Source: a virus. Taken from it: a stretch of DNA of 36,364 nt. The stretch is from IMG/VR virus record IMGVR_UViG_3300023181_000022, positions 1 to 36,364 of that record; one strand, written 5' to 3'. Shown here piece after piece: positions 23,860-30,565 of the stretch (position 1 is the first letter of the stretch; each line of letters begins with the position of its first letter). The notes under the pieces are model-generated. The model saw only the letters and a list, made by a program, of their open reading frames with translations. It did not search any database and was not told where the DNA came from. A program made the position numbers and the translations under genes.

Positions 23860-24111
23860 CTATTCTTTTTTAATTTGTCTTGCCTCCTCTGTTGCCAGGT
23901 CCTCCCTGAATTCTAAATATGTCAGGAATTCGTGAATTCCAATTGATGTTGCTGAATCGAACTTGAAAAGGTCGCCTCCAGATACCGTGTATATGCTCTG
24001 ATACCATCCCCACTTTGAGCCGAATCCTGCATCTGCGAAACTTCCTCCTGTATTTTCGGACTCTTTAAATATTGACTCGTAGCGACCAATAACTTCCTGC
24101 TTAAATTGTAA
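23860..24111 (-). CDS. -1 frameshift extension of the chaperone-like gene
   Basis: 83 codons in the -1 frame: LQFKQEVIGRYESIFKESEN, a GGSFADAGFGSKWGWYQSIY core, GGDLFKFDSATSIGIHEFLT and an end RQIKKE before the TAG at 23860-23862. Fused after residue 162 the product has 245 residues. The extension ends 2 nt before the next start codon (23857) and fills the gap left by the frame-0 stop at 23922. The pattern WGWYQSIYxxSGGDLFKFDxAT resembles the tail-chaperone C-terminal domain. A single-base homopolymer error would give the same picture. Confidence 0.75.
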   Translation of the reverse strand, partial: LQFKQEVIGRYESIFKESENTGGSFADAGFGSKWGWYQSIYTVSGGDLFKFDSATSIGIHEFLTYLEFREDLATEEARQIKKE

Positions 24112-24596
24112 AAAAAAACCTGCGCTCCCAAGAACACTTCTATACTTGCCGACTCCATCTGTTTCCGATACTTCTCACTTGATTCGTAAGGTTCTATCGT
24201 ATATGAGTTGCCTACAGATTTATTAACAGGGCGGTACATTATCGCCATTGCGTTACAGAACTTCTCTTCATCGGAAAAATACTTGTCAAGGTCTATATAT
24301 TCTCCAGCGGTCATTTCATCAAGATTCGGAATGAATCCGTATCTCACCTTGTCCAATGTAAAAGTATTAAAAAATCTCGGAGGTTTGGACATTATCTCTG
24401 CAATATGTTTAGAAATATCTTTTAGCTCCTTCAATGGAATAGATTTCGCCTGCTCAACTGAAAGCCTACAGAATATTGTAACTGTTGCTAGCATTTCAAA
24501 TTCCTCGGTAATACCTTCCGACTTCATTACTTTCTGATAGTCAAGATACTGCCTCAATGTTATTTCCGACATATTCTCTGGAATAGTTATTTTCAT
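23922..24596 (-). CDS. Tail-assembly-chaperone-like protein, frame-0 product
   Basis: 224 residues. N-terminal MKITIPENMSEITLRQYLDY, then LDKVRYGFIPNLDEMTAGEY and AMAIMYRPVNKSVGNSYTIE, a pattern common in Bacteroidota phages between large terminase and tail genes. A T9 run at codons 160-162 (24110-24118) leads into an open -1 frame. The frame-0 end (residues 163-224) still looks protein-like, so both products may be made, as for lambda G and GT. Its ATG overlaps the stop of the large terminase by 4 nt. The chaperone role is inferred from the frameshift and position. Confidence 0.65.
   Translation of the reverse strand: MKITIPENMSEITLRQYLDYQKVMKSEGITEEFEMLATVTIFCRLSVEQAKSIPLKELKDISKHIAEIMSKPPRFFNTFTLDKVRYGFIPNLDEMTAGEYIDLDKYFSDEEKFCNAMAIMYRPVNKSVGNSYTIEPYESSEKYRKQMESASIEVFLGAQVFFYNLSRKLLVATSQYLKSPKIQEEVSQMQDSAQSGDGIRAYTRYLEATFSSSIQQHQLEFTNS
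24111..24117 (-). promoter_or_regulatory. Slippery heptamer T-TTT-TTT (probable -1 frameshift site)
   Basis: The coding strand reads CAG GTT TTT TTT TAC. Nine T (24110-24118) include a T-TTT-TTT heptamer in the right phase for simultaneous -1 slippage of both tRNAs. Reading resumes at TTA CAA TTT in the long extension frame. Confidence 0.7.
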
Positions 24597-25795
24597 GATA
24601 TACTGTATTTGCCTTTATTTGGTTTGCCTATTACATGCCATAAAACATATCCTATAGGGTCTAAATTATGATTATAGGCGTCTATTGGCGTGTTGCCTTT
24701 CTTGTCATGCCAAACGTAGTTATTCAATTCTTTTATTGTGTTAGTACTTTCAGGTGAAACAATTATCTGCCAATCCTGAAGCAGGGCAATTCTGTCTATT
24801 ATCAGCGGTTTGTCTATGCCCTTTATGTTGCACCCGTTAATTTCCAACTCTTTTATTAATCTTGGCTCCGCACTGTCAGCTATTATAAGTTTAGTTCCGG
24901 CATATCTTTTATTTTCTATTGCAATTTCAGAAGTTGTAAGGCTTGGTTTGTAAAAACAATCAGATACGTATATTTTCTTTTTCAACCTGTCAACTGAACA
25001 TTTTACCAAAGTCGTAGGATCAATACTAAACCCATAATCCTGTCCAAAATATTCAAACCCAGTATTTACATAGTCCCCAATAACCCAATTGGTATAAACA
25101 ACACCTTCCGCTTTATCCAGCCAACCTCCCATTACAGTATGGTTATACTTTTGCGGGTTGGTTTCTTTTATCATTAAAACCTCGTCTATGAAGGACTGGT
25201 CAAGGTTTTCAATGTTATCCATATAGGTTGTATGGATATAGGTTGTGTTGCCTTTTATACCGTTAAAGCCTGGGTTTATTCCGGCTTGTTCAAAAAACCT
25301 TTTATAAATCCAGTGCTCCTTTGTAGCTGGGTTCAATATCAAAACAATTCTATTCTGTTTTCCCTTTTGTCTTATGGATAGGTTTATCTTGTCAAAAACA
25401 GTTTCATCAGAAAGTTCTTCGGCTTCGTCCAGTATCCAAGTAGTCACGCCCTGCAATGATTTAAGGTTGGCAGTCTGGTCTCCGCTACTTGTTTTTATAC
25501 CCCTAAAAATTATTTCACTTCCAGAGGTTGAGTTTAAAATCTCTGATTTTTTAACCTCAAAGAATTCGTTCAATTCCATTAGGTCAATTTTTTCTTGAAA
25601 TTCTGGAATTATTGAAAGGTGTGCAGATGTCATTGTCTGACGCGTAAACAATATTCTATGTCCGACCTCAAACGACAAAAGGTTGGCAAAAGTACCAACC
25701 CCAAAAGATTTTTGAGAACCACGACCTCCAGTTATTATAAAAAACCTTGTATCATTTTCAAAAAGTGGCTGATATTTACTGTTGAGTTTTATCAA
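24593..25795 (-). CDS. Terminase large subunit (PBSX/Terminase_3 type)
   Basis: 400 residues. Walker A is GGRGSQKS at residues 23-30; Walker B with catalytic acid is WILDEAEE at 120-127 (D123, E124). The coupling motif ILNPATKEH lies at about 153-161. The RNase H-like nuclease has QDYGF with D253, IIADSAEP with D307, and IDAYNHNLDPIGY with D372 and D379. The ATPase drives DNA into the head and the nuclease cuts the concatemer. It overlaps the small terminase gene by 20 nt and the chaperone-like gene by 4 nt. Confidence 0.95.
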   Translation of the reverse strand: MIKLNSKYQPLFENDTRFFIITGGRGSQKSFGVGTFANLLSFEVGHRILFTRQTMTSAHLSIIPEFQEKIDLMELNEFFEVKKSEILNSTSGSEIIFRGIKTSSGDQTANLKSLQGVTTWILDEAEELSDETVFDKINLSIRQKGKQNRIVLILNPATKEHWIYKRFFEQAGINPGFNGIKGNTTYIHTTYMDNIENLDQSFIDEVLMIKETNPQKYNHTVMGGWLDKAEGVVYTNWVIGDYVNTGFEYFGQDYGFSIDPTTLVKCSVDRLKKKIYVSDCFYKPSLTTSEIAIENKRYAGTKLIIADSAEPRLIKELEINGCNIKGIDKPLIIDRIALLQDWQIIVSPESTNTIKELNNYVWHDKKGNTPIDAYNHNLDPIGYVLWHVIGKPNKGKYSIS

Positions 25796-26069
25796 AACTA
25801 ACTACATCCTTCAGTTTGAAATTATTTATATTTACATCATGCTCCAGTTTCTCCTTAGCCTTGCCAAACAAATGCTCTGCCACAAATATCTGTCCGCGTT
25901 GGGATACCAACAATGTATCCTGTATGAATTTAATTTTTGCGTCTTCATCCGAATCAACATCATATAATCTTTTCAAGGCAGTCAAAAATATTACATTTAC
26001 TTTTTCCTCCTCTACTTTTGATTTCCTACCTGCCCCGGGTCTGGCGCCTCCATTTTTCTTTTCTTCCAT
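25776..26069 (-). CDS. Terminase small subunit
   Basis: 97 residues. It begins MEEKKNGGARPGAGRKSKVE, whose GGARPGAGRK motif is a hallmark of DNA-binding N-termini of small terminases. Helices follow (VIFLTALKRLYDVDSDEDAK, QIFVAEHLFGKAKEKLEHDV). It should recognise the packaging site and recruit the large subunit, whose gene it overlaps by 20 nt. Confidence 0.8.
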   Translation of the reverse strand: MEEKKNGGARPGAGRKSKVEEEKVNVIFLTALKRLYDVDSDEDAKIKFIQDTLLVSQRGQIFVAEHLFGKAKEKLEHDVNINNFKLKDVVSFDKTQQ

Positions 26070-26097
26070 AACTGAAATAAGTTATTATTATTCAGAT

Positions 26098-26430
26098 TTA
26101 TTCTAAATTAGAATTATAAAGTTTTGTAAGCTTTGATAATACGTTTTGATTCTGTCCGGTACATCCTTCGCAGTAATTGATTTCCGTATTGAATGTGTCG
26201 TTGTATATAGAATAGATATTCATCCATTCCTCTTTTGATATGGTTGTCTTCTCAATAATATGTTTTATCGATTCCGACTGTTCAGTAGTCATTTCTTTTA
26301 CATTGTGGAAAGGGAATAGCTTGTTGAGAAAGTTTTTCCTATTTTCACATCCCTCACATTTTTTGAGTCCGACAGACTCCGTGATTTTTTCAATTGCGTC
26401 TCCGAGTCCTGCTGACCTTTTTTTTGACAT
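26098..26430 (-). CDS. Zinc-binding small protein upstream of the terminase
   Basis: 110 residues. It starts MSKKRSAGLGDAIEKITESV, with a KKCEGCENRK cysteine pair at about 23-32 and a second pair at about 86-91 (YCEGCTG). The opening GLGDxIEKIT is common in Bacteroidota phage proteins next to terminase genes; the role is unknown. It overlaps the end of the sigma-factor gene by 133 nt in a different frame, a notable stretch of double coding. Confidence 0.7.
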   Translation of the reverse strand: MSKKRSAGLGDAIEKITESVGLKKCEGCENRKNFLNKLFPFHNVKEMTTEQSESIKHIIEKTTISKEEWMNIYSIYNDTFNTEINYCEGCTGQNQNVLSKLTKLYNSNLE

Positions 26431-26831
26431 ATAGCTTCTTTTTTAAATTTGGATATAACGTTTCTTATAGTGTTTATGCTTATACCGCTGTTTCTTGAAA
26501 ATGACCTTATTCCTTCAATTGACGAATAAAGAATTATCTGCTGTTCATACCACTTAAAATTTTCAAGTACGTTCAATTTGTTTGAAACTTCTGGAACTGC
26601 TTCTTCCTCATTGGTTTCTGGAAAATAAAACAGCTTATTGTTCTTTTTTATCTGGTCCATGTATATACTTCTCAATGTAAGGAAAACAAATCTTGAATTT
26701 ATATTTCCGTTTCTTTCGTGAAGCTTGATATACATTTCCTGAACCAGGTCTTCCGCATCTTCCCTGTTCCCGCATATTGAATACGCAGAATTTATCCAGG
26801 TTTTATGTTTCTTAAAAAGTTCTTCCAGCAT
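26298..26831 (-). CDS. Sigma-70-like factor (putative late-gene regulator)
   Basis: 177 residues from the ATG at 26829-26831 (MLEELFKKHKTWINSAYSIC); an upstream TTG extension is rejected. Region 2 is visible at about 21-60 (GNREDAEDLVQEMYIKLHER, LTLRSIYMDQIKKNN). A region-4-like helix-turn-helix follows (IRSFSRNSGISINTIRNVIS). The last ~50 residues are Ser/Lys-rich and overlap the next gene by 133 nt in another frame. Such factors upstream of terminase genes probably direct late transcription or act as DNA-binding packaging factors. A terminator and a TATATTTG box precede it. Confidence 0.75.
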   Translation of the reverse strand: MLEELFKKHKTWINSAYSICGNREDAEDLVQEMYIKLHERNGNINSRFVFLTLRSIYMDQIKKNNKLFYFPETNEEEAVPEVSNKLNVLENFKWYEQQIILYSSIEGIRSFSRNSGISINTIRNVISKFKKEAICQKKGQQDSETQLKKSRSLSDSKNVRDVKIGKTFSTSYSLSTM

Positions 26832-26836
26832 GGAAT

Positions 26837-26844
26837 CAAATATA
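26837..26844 (-). promoter_or_regulatory. Candidate promoter -7 box for the sigma-factor/late operon
   Basis: TATATTTG on the minus strand, 5 nt before the ATG at 26831 and just past the terminator at 26866-26887. The nearest TTG is 27 nt upstream of the box, longer than usual, so the -33 element is doubtful. Confidence 0.45.
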
Positions 26845-26865
26845 CGAATTAATATCAAATAAAAA

Positions 26866-26887
26866 AACCACCAAATTTATGGTGGTT
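26866..26887 (-). terminator. Intrinsic terminator before the sigma-factor gene
   Basis: AACCACC (26866-26872) pairs with GGTGGTT (26881-26887), 7 bp with an 8-nt loop, followed on the minus strand by a run of T. It ends the accessory-gene transcript 24 nt after the gene at 26912-27169 and separates early from late genes. Confidence 0.82.
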
Positions 26888-26911
26888 AAAAGTATTTTAA
26901 AACAAAAATAA

Positions 26912-27169
26912 TTATACTTTTTCATAAGTCTTTTCAAATATATCTGGCTTACAAGGATAAAATTCTCCTTTTACTCCTTTGATAATCCAATCAAGATTAT
27001 TTGCCCGCATATTTCCTTCAAGCGTTGGAATAAAAATATGCGGGCCTTTATCATCTCTATAGATGGGATAAACTACGCCATTCACTTTTTTTTTTAAAGG
27101 GGTTTCGTTTTGTGTATAGACTACGAATTGTTCAGCATCTATAACGACTGGTTTTTTTCTGTACTTCAT
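26912..27169 (-). CDS. PGDYG-like phage protein, copy 1
   Basis: 85 residues. The KYRKKPVVIDAEQFVVYTQN start and the IFIPTLEGNMRANNLDWIIK and GVKGEFYPCKPDIFEKTYEK end are the hallmarks of a small protein very common in phages (PGDYG-type, where PGDYI is here replaced by NNLDWI). Function unknown. It is about two-thirds identical to the gene at 28092-28355, a tandem paralog 0.9 kb away. Confidence 0.85.
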   Translation of the reverse strand: MKYRKKPVVIDAEQFVVYTQNETPLKKKVNGVVYPIYRDDKGPHIFIPTLEGNMRANNLDWIIKGVKGEFYPCKPDIFEKTYEKV

Positions 27170-27176
27170 GATTTAA

Positions 27177-27455
27177 TTAGGATTGTTTGTTTAAATAAGG
27201 TTCTAAAATTTCGTCAATTTCTTTTTCCTCGGATTCAGTCTGCTTTCCGGTTATTGATTTCATCTGTCTTATGCCCGCCAGTTTCTTCAGAAGTCCGGAA
27301 AGGTATCTTGATCGTTCGTTGGATTGTTTCAATCTGTTTTCCAACTGTTCAACGAGAATGTTTACCTCTTCCATTTCGGAAAGTGATTCTTTCTGGTTCA
27401 TTGGAGAATCATCGTCATGGAGTCCTGTTTTATAGTCGTCATAAACTTTTGTCAT
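27177..27455 (-). CDS. Coiled-coil protein of unknown function (92 aa)
   Basis: 92 residues from the ATG at 27453-27455 (MTKVYDDYKTGLHDDDSPMN) in a TAATTATG context; an ORF extended to 27524 would overlap the upstream gene. A coiled coil covers about residues 27-62 (LSEMEEVNILVEQLENRLKQ). No family recognised. Confidence 0.65.
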   Translation of the reverse strand: MTKVYDDYKTGLHDDDSPMNQKESLSEMEEVNILVEQLENRLKQSNERSRYLSGLLKKLAGIRQMKSITGKQTESEEKEIDEILEPYLNKQS

Positions 27456-27468
27456 AATTAATGAATAT

Positions 27469-27645
27469 TTATTTTTTACTTTTAGACTCTTTATAAGTTG
27501 TAACAAAACCAAAAATTCCCACACATATATTTTTCATAAGCTTACATTTATAGCAGTAAAATTTACGATTATACCCATTTCCAAAGCGAGAGTCAAATTC
27601 CTGCCATTTATGTTTGCAGAAAAGTATTTTAAACAGCTTTCTCAT
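27469..27645 (-). CDS. Zinc-ribbon-like small protein (58 aa)
   Basis: 58 residues from the ATG at 27643-27645 (MRKLFKILFCKHKWQEFDSR). The pairs FCKHKW (C-x-H) and YCYKCK (C-x2-C) form a probable zinc site, as in small phage proteins of the CKHxW ... CxxCG type. It overlaps the stop of the upstream 44-residue gene by 1 nt. Function unknown. Confidence 0.65.
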   Translation of the reverse strand: MRKLFKILFCKHKWQEFDSRFGNGYNRKFYCYKCKLMKNICVGIFGFVTTYKESKSKK

Positions 27646-27779
27646 TATTGTTTTTTTAAGGCCTCTTCCATGCATTTAGACAAAGATTCAGTGGTTATTT
27701 TTTTGATATTCCTTGACTCTATTATTTTTGATATTGAGGCGTGGGTTTTAGTTTCTTTTAATATTTTTTTATTGTCCAT
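27645..27779 (-). CDS. Small lysine-rich protein (44 aa)
   Basis: 44 residues, MDNKKILKETKTHASISKII, ending LSKCMEEALKKQ at the TAA at 27645-27647, which overlaps the ATG of the next gene (TAATG). It fills an otherwise unexplained gap. Function unknown. Confidence 0.6.
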   Translation of the reverse strand: MDNKKILKETKTHASISKIIESRNIKKITTESLSKCMEEALKKQ

Positions 27780-27816
27780 CTTTCTTATGCTTTACAGTCG
27801 CATCCCTGATTGAAAA

Positions 27817-28074
27817 TTATTTTTTAAAAAATTGTTTATAAAGCCGAATAAATCTTTTAGATTTTTTTAAATACTCTTTATCTTCTTTAGTAAAATCTCC
27901 CGAAGCTAATATGTTTCCCAAAACATCCGATGTTAAAAAACAAATCTCAAAAGCGTCATCTAACATTTGTTCTAATAATTCTGTTTTCGTAGGCTTTTTT
28001 CTTTTTGTAGTTTTCGATTCTTTTTCTACTTTAACTAATCTTATTGGAAATGTTAGTTTTTGCTCTGTTTTCAT
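27817..28074 (-). CDS. Small basic protein of unknown function (85 aa)
   Basis: 85 residues. A basic N-terminal half (LVKVEKESKTTKRKKPTKTE) is followed by a helical region (LLEQMLDDAFEICFLTSDVL) and a basic C-terminus (LKKSKRFIRLYKQFFKK). A shared AATCAGGGA leader motif lies just before the start. No family recognised. Confidence 0.6.
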   Translation of the reverse strand: MKTEQKLTFPIRLVKVEKESKTTKRKKPTKTELLEQMLDDAFEICFLTSDVLGNILASGDFTKEDKEYLKKSKRFIRLYKQFFKK

Positions 28075-28077
28075 TGT

Positions 28078-28086
28078 TCCCTGATT
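28078..28086 (-). repeat. AATCAGGGA leader motif (one of three)
   Basis: The 9-mer TCCCTGATT on the plus strand (AATCAGGGA on the minus strand) occurs at 27803-27811, 28078-28086 and 28381-28389, each in the short leader of a small accessory gene. Around 28078 and 28381 the match extends to about 14 bases. The AGGGA core could be a rare Shine-Dalgarno-like site or a shared regulatory element. Confidence 0.45.
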
Positions 28087-28091
28087 AAAAA

Positions 28092-28355
28092 TTAGTCATT
28101 AAATTCTTCATAGCTATTTTCGAAAATATCTGGTTTACAAGGATATATTTCACCTTTAATACCTTTTATTATCCAATCAAGATTATCCGCCCTCATAACT
28201 CCTTCTAATGTCGGTATCAATATATAAAAGCCTTTGTCATCTTTATATATCGGAAAGGTTATTCCGTTAACTTCTTTAGTTATAGGCGTTTCGTTTGACG
28301 AATAAATTACAAATTGTTCTGCATCAATTACGACTGGTTTTTTTTTGAATTTCAT
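28092..28355 (-). CDS. PGDYG-like phage protein, copy 2
   Basis: 87 residues: MKFKKKPVVIDAEQFVIYSS, then IPTLEGVMRADNLDWIIKGI and GEIYPCKPDIFENSYEEFND. It is a close paralog of the gene at 26912-27169, keeping both the VVIDAEQF start and the YPCKPDIFE end. Function unknown. Confidence 0.85.
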   Translation of the reverse strand: MKFKKKPVVIDAEQFVIYSSNETPITKEVNGITFPIYKDDKGFYILIPTLEGVMRADNLDWIIKGIKGEIYPCKPDIFENSYEEFND

Positions 28356-28398
28356 TTATAAAAATTTATTTAGTTATTGTTCCCTGATTAATGGTTAG

Positions 28399-29265
28399 TT
28401 AAAATTCACATATTACGCAACCGTTTTCCGTTTCCCAATCTTCACGACCAAAAGTTGTCATAAAAGAATCTACGAAACTGTCTTTATCTCTTCCCCAATG
28501 TTTTTGAAGTTTTTTACTCAATTCCATTGCTTTTTTATAAAACTCTGGGTAAAAATATTCGATACATAAAATATCGTCTAATTGCATATTTTTACACGGT
28601 AGGCAATTGTTATGTTTAAAAACTGGTTTATCAGTACCTAACTTTTTTATTAGTCTTTTTTGCGTTTGTTCATCAAATCTGTAAAGATTAGCTTTTACAA
28701 ACTCCAGAAATCCAACGTCATTCCATTTTATGTCATAAATTTTTGGATACCACCCGATTTCTTTCTTTACCAATTCAAAGCAATTTTCATCTGTAAAATC
28801 TGATATTGGGAAATGCTTAGAAAGAAACAAAGTATTTGCGCCCTTGCTTTCCATATTGTTGATTCTGCGTTGCTCGCTTCTTACATATCCAACTAAATCA
28901 ACAGTACAGTTATGTTTTGATAAAAACGCGTTTGCGGGTTTAATTTTTAGTTCACTTGTGCAAGGCGCAAAAGTAGGGTGTGGGATCATTTTTTGTTTTT
29001 CAAAAAACTCTATAATTGAATTTTCTGTATATTCAAAAATTACATTATCAAAATGCTTTTTGGCATATTCAACGCCATCTAAAACAAATTGTAAACTTTC
29101 AGGCGAATGTTCTTTAAAGTGAGCGTAAAAAATATAAATGTTTTTTGGCTTAAACTCATAATTAGCTAACCAACATAAAACAGCCATAGAGTTAATTCCC
29201 GCTGATAAAGGACATCCTATATTTTTTTCTCTATAATCAAATTCTGAATTTTCATCCATTGCCAT
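28399..29265 (-). CDS. PAPS-reductase-like / N-type ATP pyrophosphatase protein
   Basis: 288 residues. A P-loop of the ATP-pyrophosphatase type is seen as PLSAGINSMAVLCWLANYE at about residues 18-36, where the usual SGGKDS is changed to SAGINS. Further features: NIYIFYAHFKEHSPES, a PCTSELKIKPA cysteine motif (about 102-112), YVRSEQRRINNM, NNCLPCKNMQ near 221 and a final CVICEF. The family includes PAPS reductases, DndC-type DNA sulfur enzymes and tRNA-modifying enzymes. The extra Cys pairs could hold a metal or Fe-S centre. In phages such genes may modify DNA, but the substrate is unknown. The start may also be the second ATG at 29259. Confidence 0.8.
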   Translation of the reverse strand: MAMDENSEFDYREKNIGCPLSAGINSMAVLCWLANYEFKPKNIYIFYAHFKEHSPESLQFVLDGVEYAKKHFDNVIFEYTENSIIEFFEKQKMIPHPTFAPCTSELKIKPANAFLSKHNCTVDLVGYVRSEQRRINNMESKGANTLFLSKHFPISDFTDENCFELVKKEIGWYPKIYDIKWNDVGFLEFVKANLYRFDEQTQKRLIKKLGTDKPVFKHNNCLPCKNMQLDDILCIEYFYPEFYKKAMELSKKLQKHWGRDKDSFVDSFMTTFGREDWETENGCVICEF

Positions 29266-29288
29266 TGCTTTATATAATTTAGGGGTGG

Positions 29289-29801
29289 TTAGTAAATTGG
29301 CGGTTTTGGTTTCTCAAATTTTCTGTAATGCGTGTAATTTTTTGCAAACCAATCTATTTTTGTAGAATCTTTTGGCCAGTAGGTTAGGTTAGGCGCATTA
29401 TGTTTTAATGGGAAATTTTGAAAATCGTACCATCCCGTTTCTTTCGGTAAATCTCCCGAACTTTCAATCTTTGTCCAACCGTTGTTGTCTTCAATGCCTT
29501 GTAAGATTTTAGGTCGCCATTCTCCAAACCTTTTTTGCGCATCTTCAGATGTTTCAATAAATCTGTAATGAAAATCATAGTTAGCAACTATTGAATTACA
29601 TTTGGGGCATCTTTCTATTGAATTGATGCAGTACTTAATTTCTGATTCTTTAAAAATATGGCCTTCACCACATTTAATAATGTCACCATCGTCATCTTGA
29701 ACTAATTCCATTTGGCACCATCCATCTGTATTGACAAATTCTTTTACTTTCTCCCAGTCCGATCCATATGCCCTTTTTATTGCTTCTTTATTTGCTTCCA
29801 T
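29289..29801 (-). CDS. Zinc-ribbon protein with DUF551-like C-terminus
   Basis: 170 residues. The N-terminus is acidic and helical. Cysteine pairs at about 44 (KCGEGH) and 65-68 (RCPKCNS) form a zinc ribbon. The C-terminal NGWTKIESSGDLPKETGWYD resembles the DUF551 pattern W-x-x-I ... LP. Function unknown. It lies directly upstream of the PAPS-reductase-like gene. Confidence 0.65.
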   Translation of the reverse strand: MEANKEAIKRAYGSDWEKVKEFVNTDGWCQMELVQDDDGDIIKCGEGHIFKESEIKYCINSIERCPKCNSIVANYDFHYRFIETSEDAQKRFGEWRPKILQGIEDNNGWTKIESSGDLPKETGWYDFQNFPLKHNAPNLTYWPKDSTKIDWFAKNYTHYRKFEKPKPPIY

Positions 29802-29813
29802 AACTCTGAATGA

Positions 29814-29939
29814 TTAGTTGGTTAGTTGTTTATTTTTATCATTGTCTTTTTTCATCAAACAAATTCCGTCTCCATTTCTGTGGCATTGACAAATCCTATT
29901 AACCGGACAATCTTTTTGATCATATTTCTCTGGTTTCAT
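29814..29939 (-). CDS. Cys-rich micropeptide (41 aa)
   Basis: 41 residues: MKPEKYDQKDCPVNRICQCH followed by RNGDGICLMKKDN. Four Cys and a His in 20 residues (DCPVNRICQCHRNGDGIC) suggest a zinc knuckle. It fills the gap between 29801 and 30033. Function unknown. Confidence 0.6.
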   Translation of the reverse strand: MKPEKYDQKDCPVNRICQCHRNGDGICLMKKDNDKNKQLTN

Positions 29940-29949
29940 ATATTTTCTT

Positions 29950-30033
29950 CTAAGGTTTTAATTTATTTCCTATGATAACTCCTATTAAAAAGCCTAAAAA
30001 ACAGGCTATTAGTATTAATTCTATCTTACTCAT
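29950..30033 (-). CDS. Single-helix membrane micropeptide (27 aa)
   Basis: 27 residues: MSKIELILIACFLGFLIGVI followed by IGNKLKP. It is almost entirely a transmembrane helix with a basic end. Start ATG at 30031-30033, stop TAG at 29950-29952. Its very small size lowers confidence, but the composition and clean gap-filling position favour a real gene. Confidence 0.45.
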   Translation of the reverse strand: MSKIELILIACFLGFLIGVIIGNKLKP

Positions 30034-30039
30034 GATATT

Positions 30040-30228
30040 TTATTTTTGGTAAAATTCTAATTTATCTTTTATGCTTATAAACTCTATATTACTTACATAC
30101 TCAAAACAATTTAATTGAGGTAAAAATACCTTACAATAAGGATCGTACTTATATTTATCAGCCATGTATACTTCTCCTTTTTTTGTTCCAATCCTATCAC
30201 AGGATTTTTTAATTTTTATACTAAACAT
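30040..30228 (-). CDS. Small protein of unknown function (62 aa)
   Basis: 62 residues, MFSIKIKKSCDRIGTKKGEV, aromatic and charged in the middle (YMADKYKYDPYCKVFLPQLN). It starts directly at the stop of the upstream gene (30229). No family recognised. Confidence 0.6.
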   Translation of the reverse strand: MFSIKIKKSCDRIGTKKGEVYMADKYKYDPYCKVFLPQLNCFEYVSNIEFISIKDKLEFYQK

Positions 30229-30498
30229 TTATATATTTTTCCAGTATTTAATTAATTTACCTCCTGCTAAATTAATAGCTCCAAATTCGGTTGTACAGAT
30301 GTCAAAATAAAATTTCCAATTAGTAACCGTGTCATTCATATCAAACCCAAAAACCCTACAATCTTCCTCGGTCCATTTAGTAGTCTGTTCAACAAACACA
30401 AATTTTTTACTTCCTTTGTTGGTAAACATTTCTCCAACATTAAATGTAAAAGTGTTTTGACCGTAAACTTTTGTAATTATATTTCCTGTTGTTGCCAT
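30229..30498 (-). CDS. Small protein of unknown function (89 aa)
   Basis: 89 residues, MATTGNIITKVYGQNTFTFN, beta-rich with WTEEDCRVFGFDM and an end GGKLIKYWKNI. It is the first gene after a gap carrying a TATATTTG box. No family recognised. Confidence 0.6.
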   Translation of the reverse strand: MATTGNIITKVYGQNTFTFNVGEMFTNKGSKKFVFVEQTTKWTEEDCRVFGFDMNDTVTNWKFYFDICTTEFGAINLAGGKLIKYWKNI

Positions 30499-30529
30499 CT
30501 TGTAAATGATTAATTGATTATTTATTCAA

Positions 30530-30537
30530 CAAATATA
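30530..30537 (-). promoter_or_regulatory. Candidate promoter -7 box for the small accessory genes
   Basis: TATATTTG on the minus strand, 32 nt upstream of the ATG at 30498. No TTG at the expected distance, so the -33 element is weak. Confidence 0.45.
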
Positions 30538-30565
30538 ACCAAATTTGATTACTAATTTAAATAAT

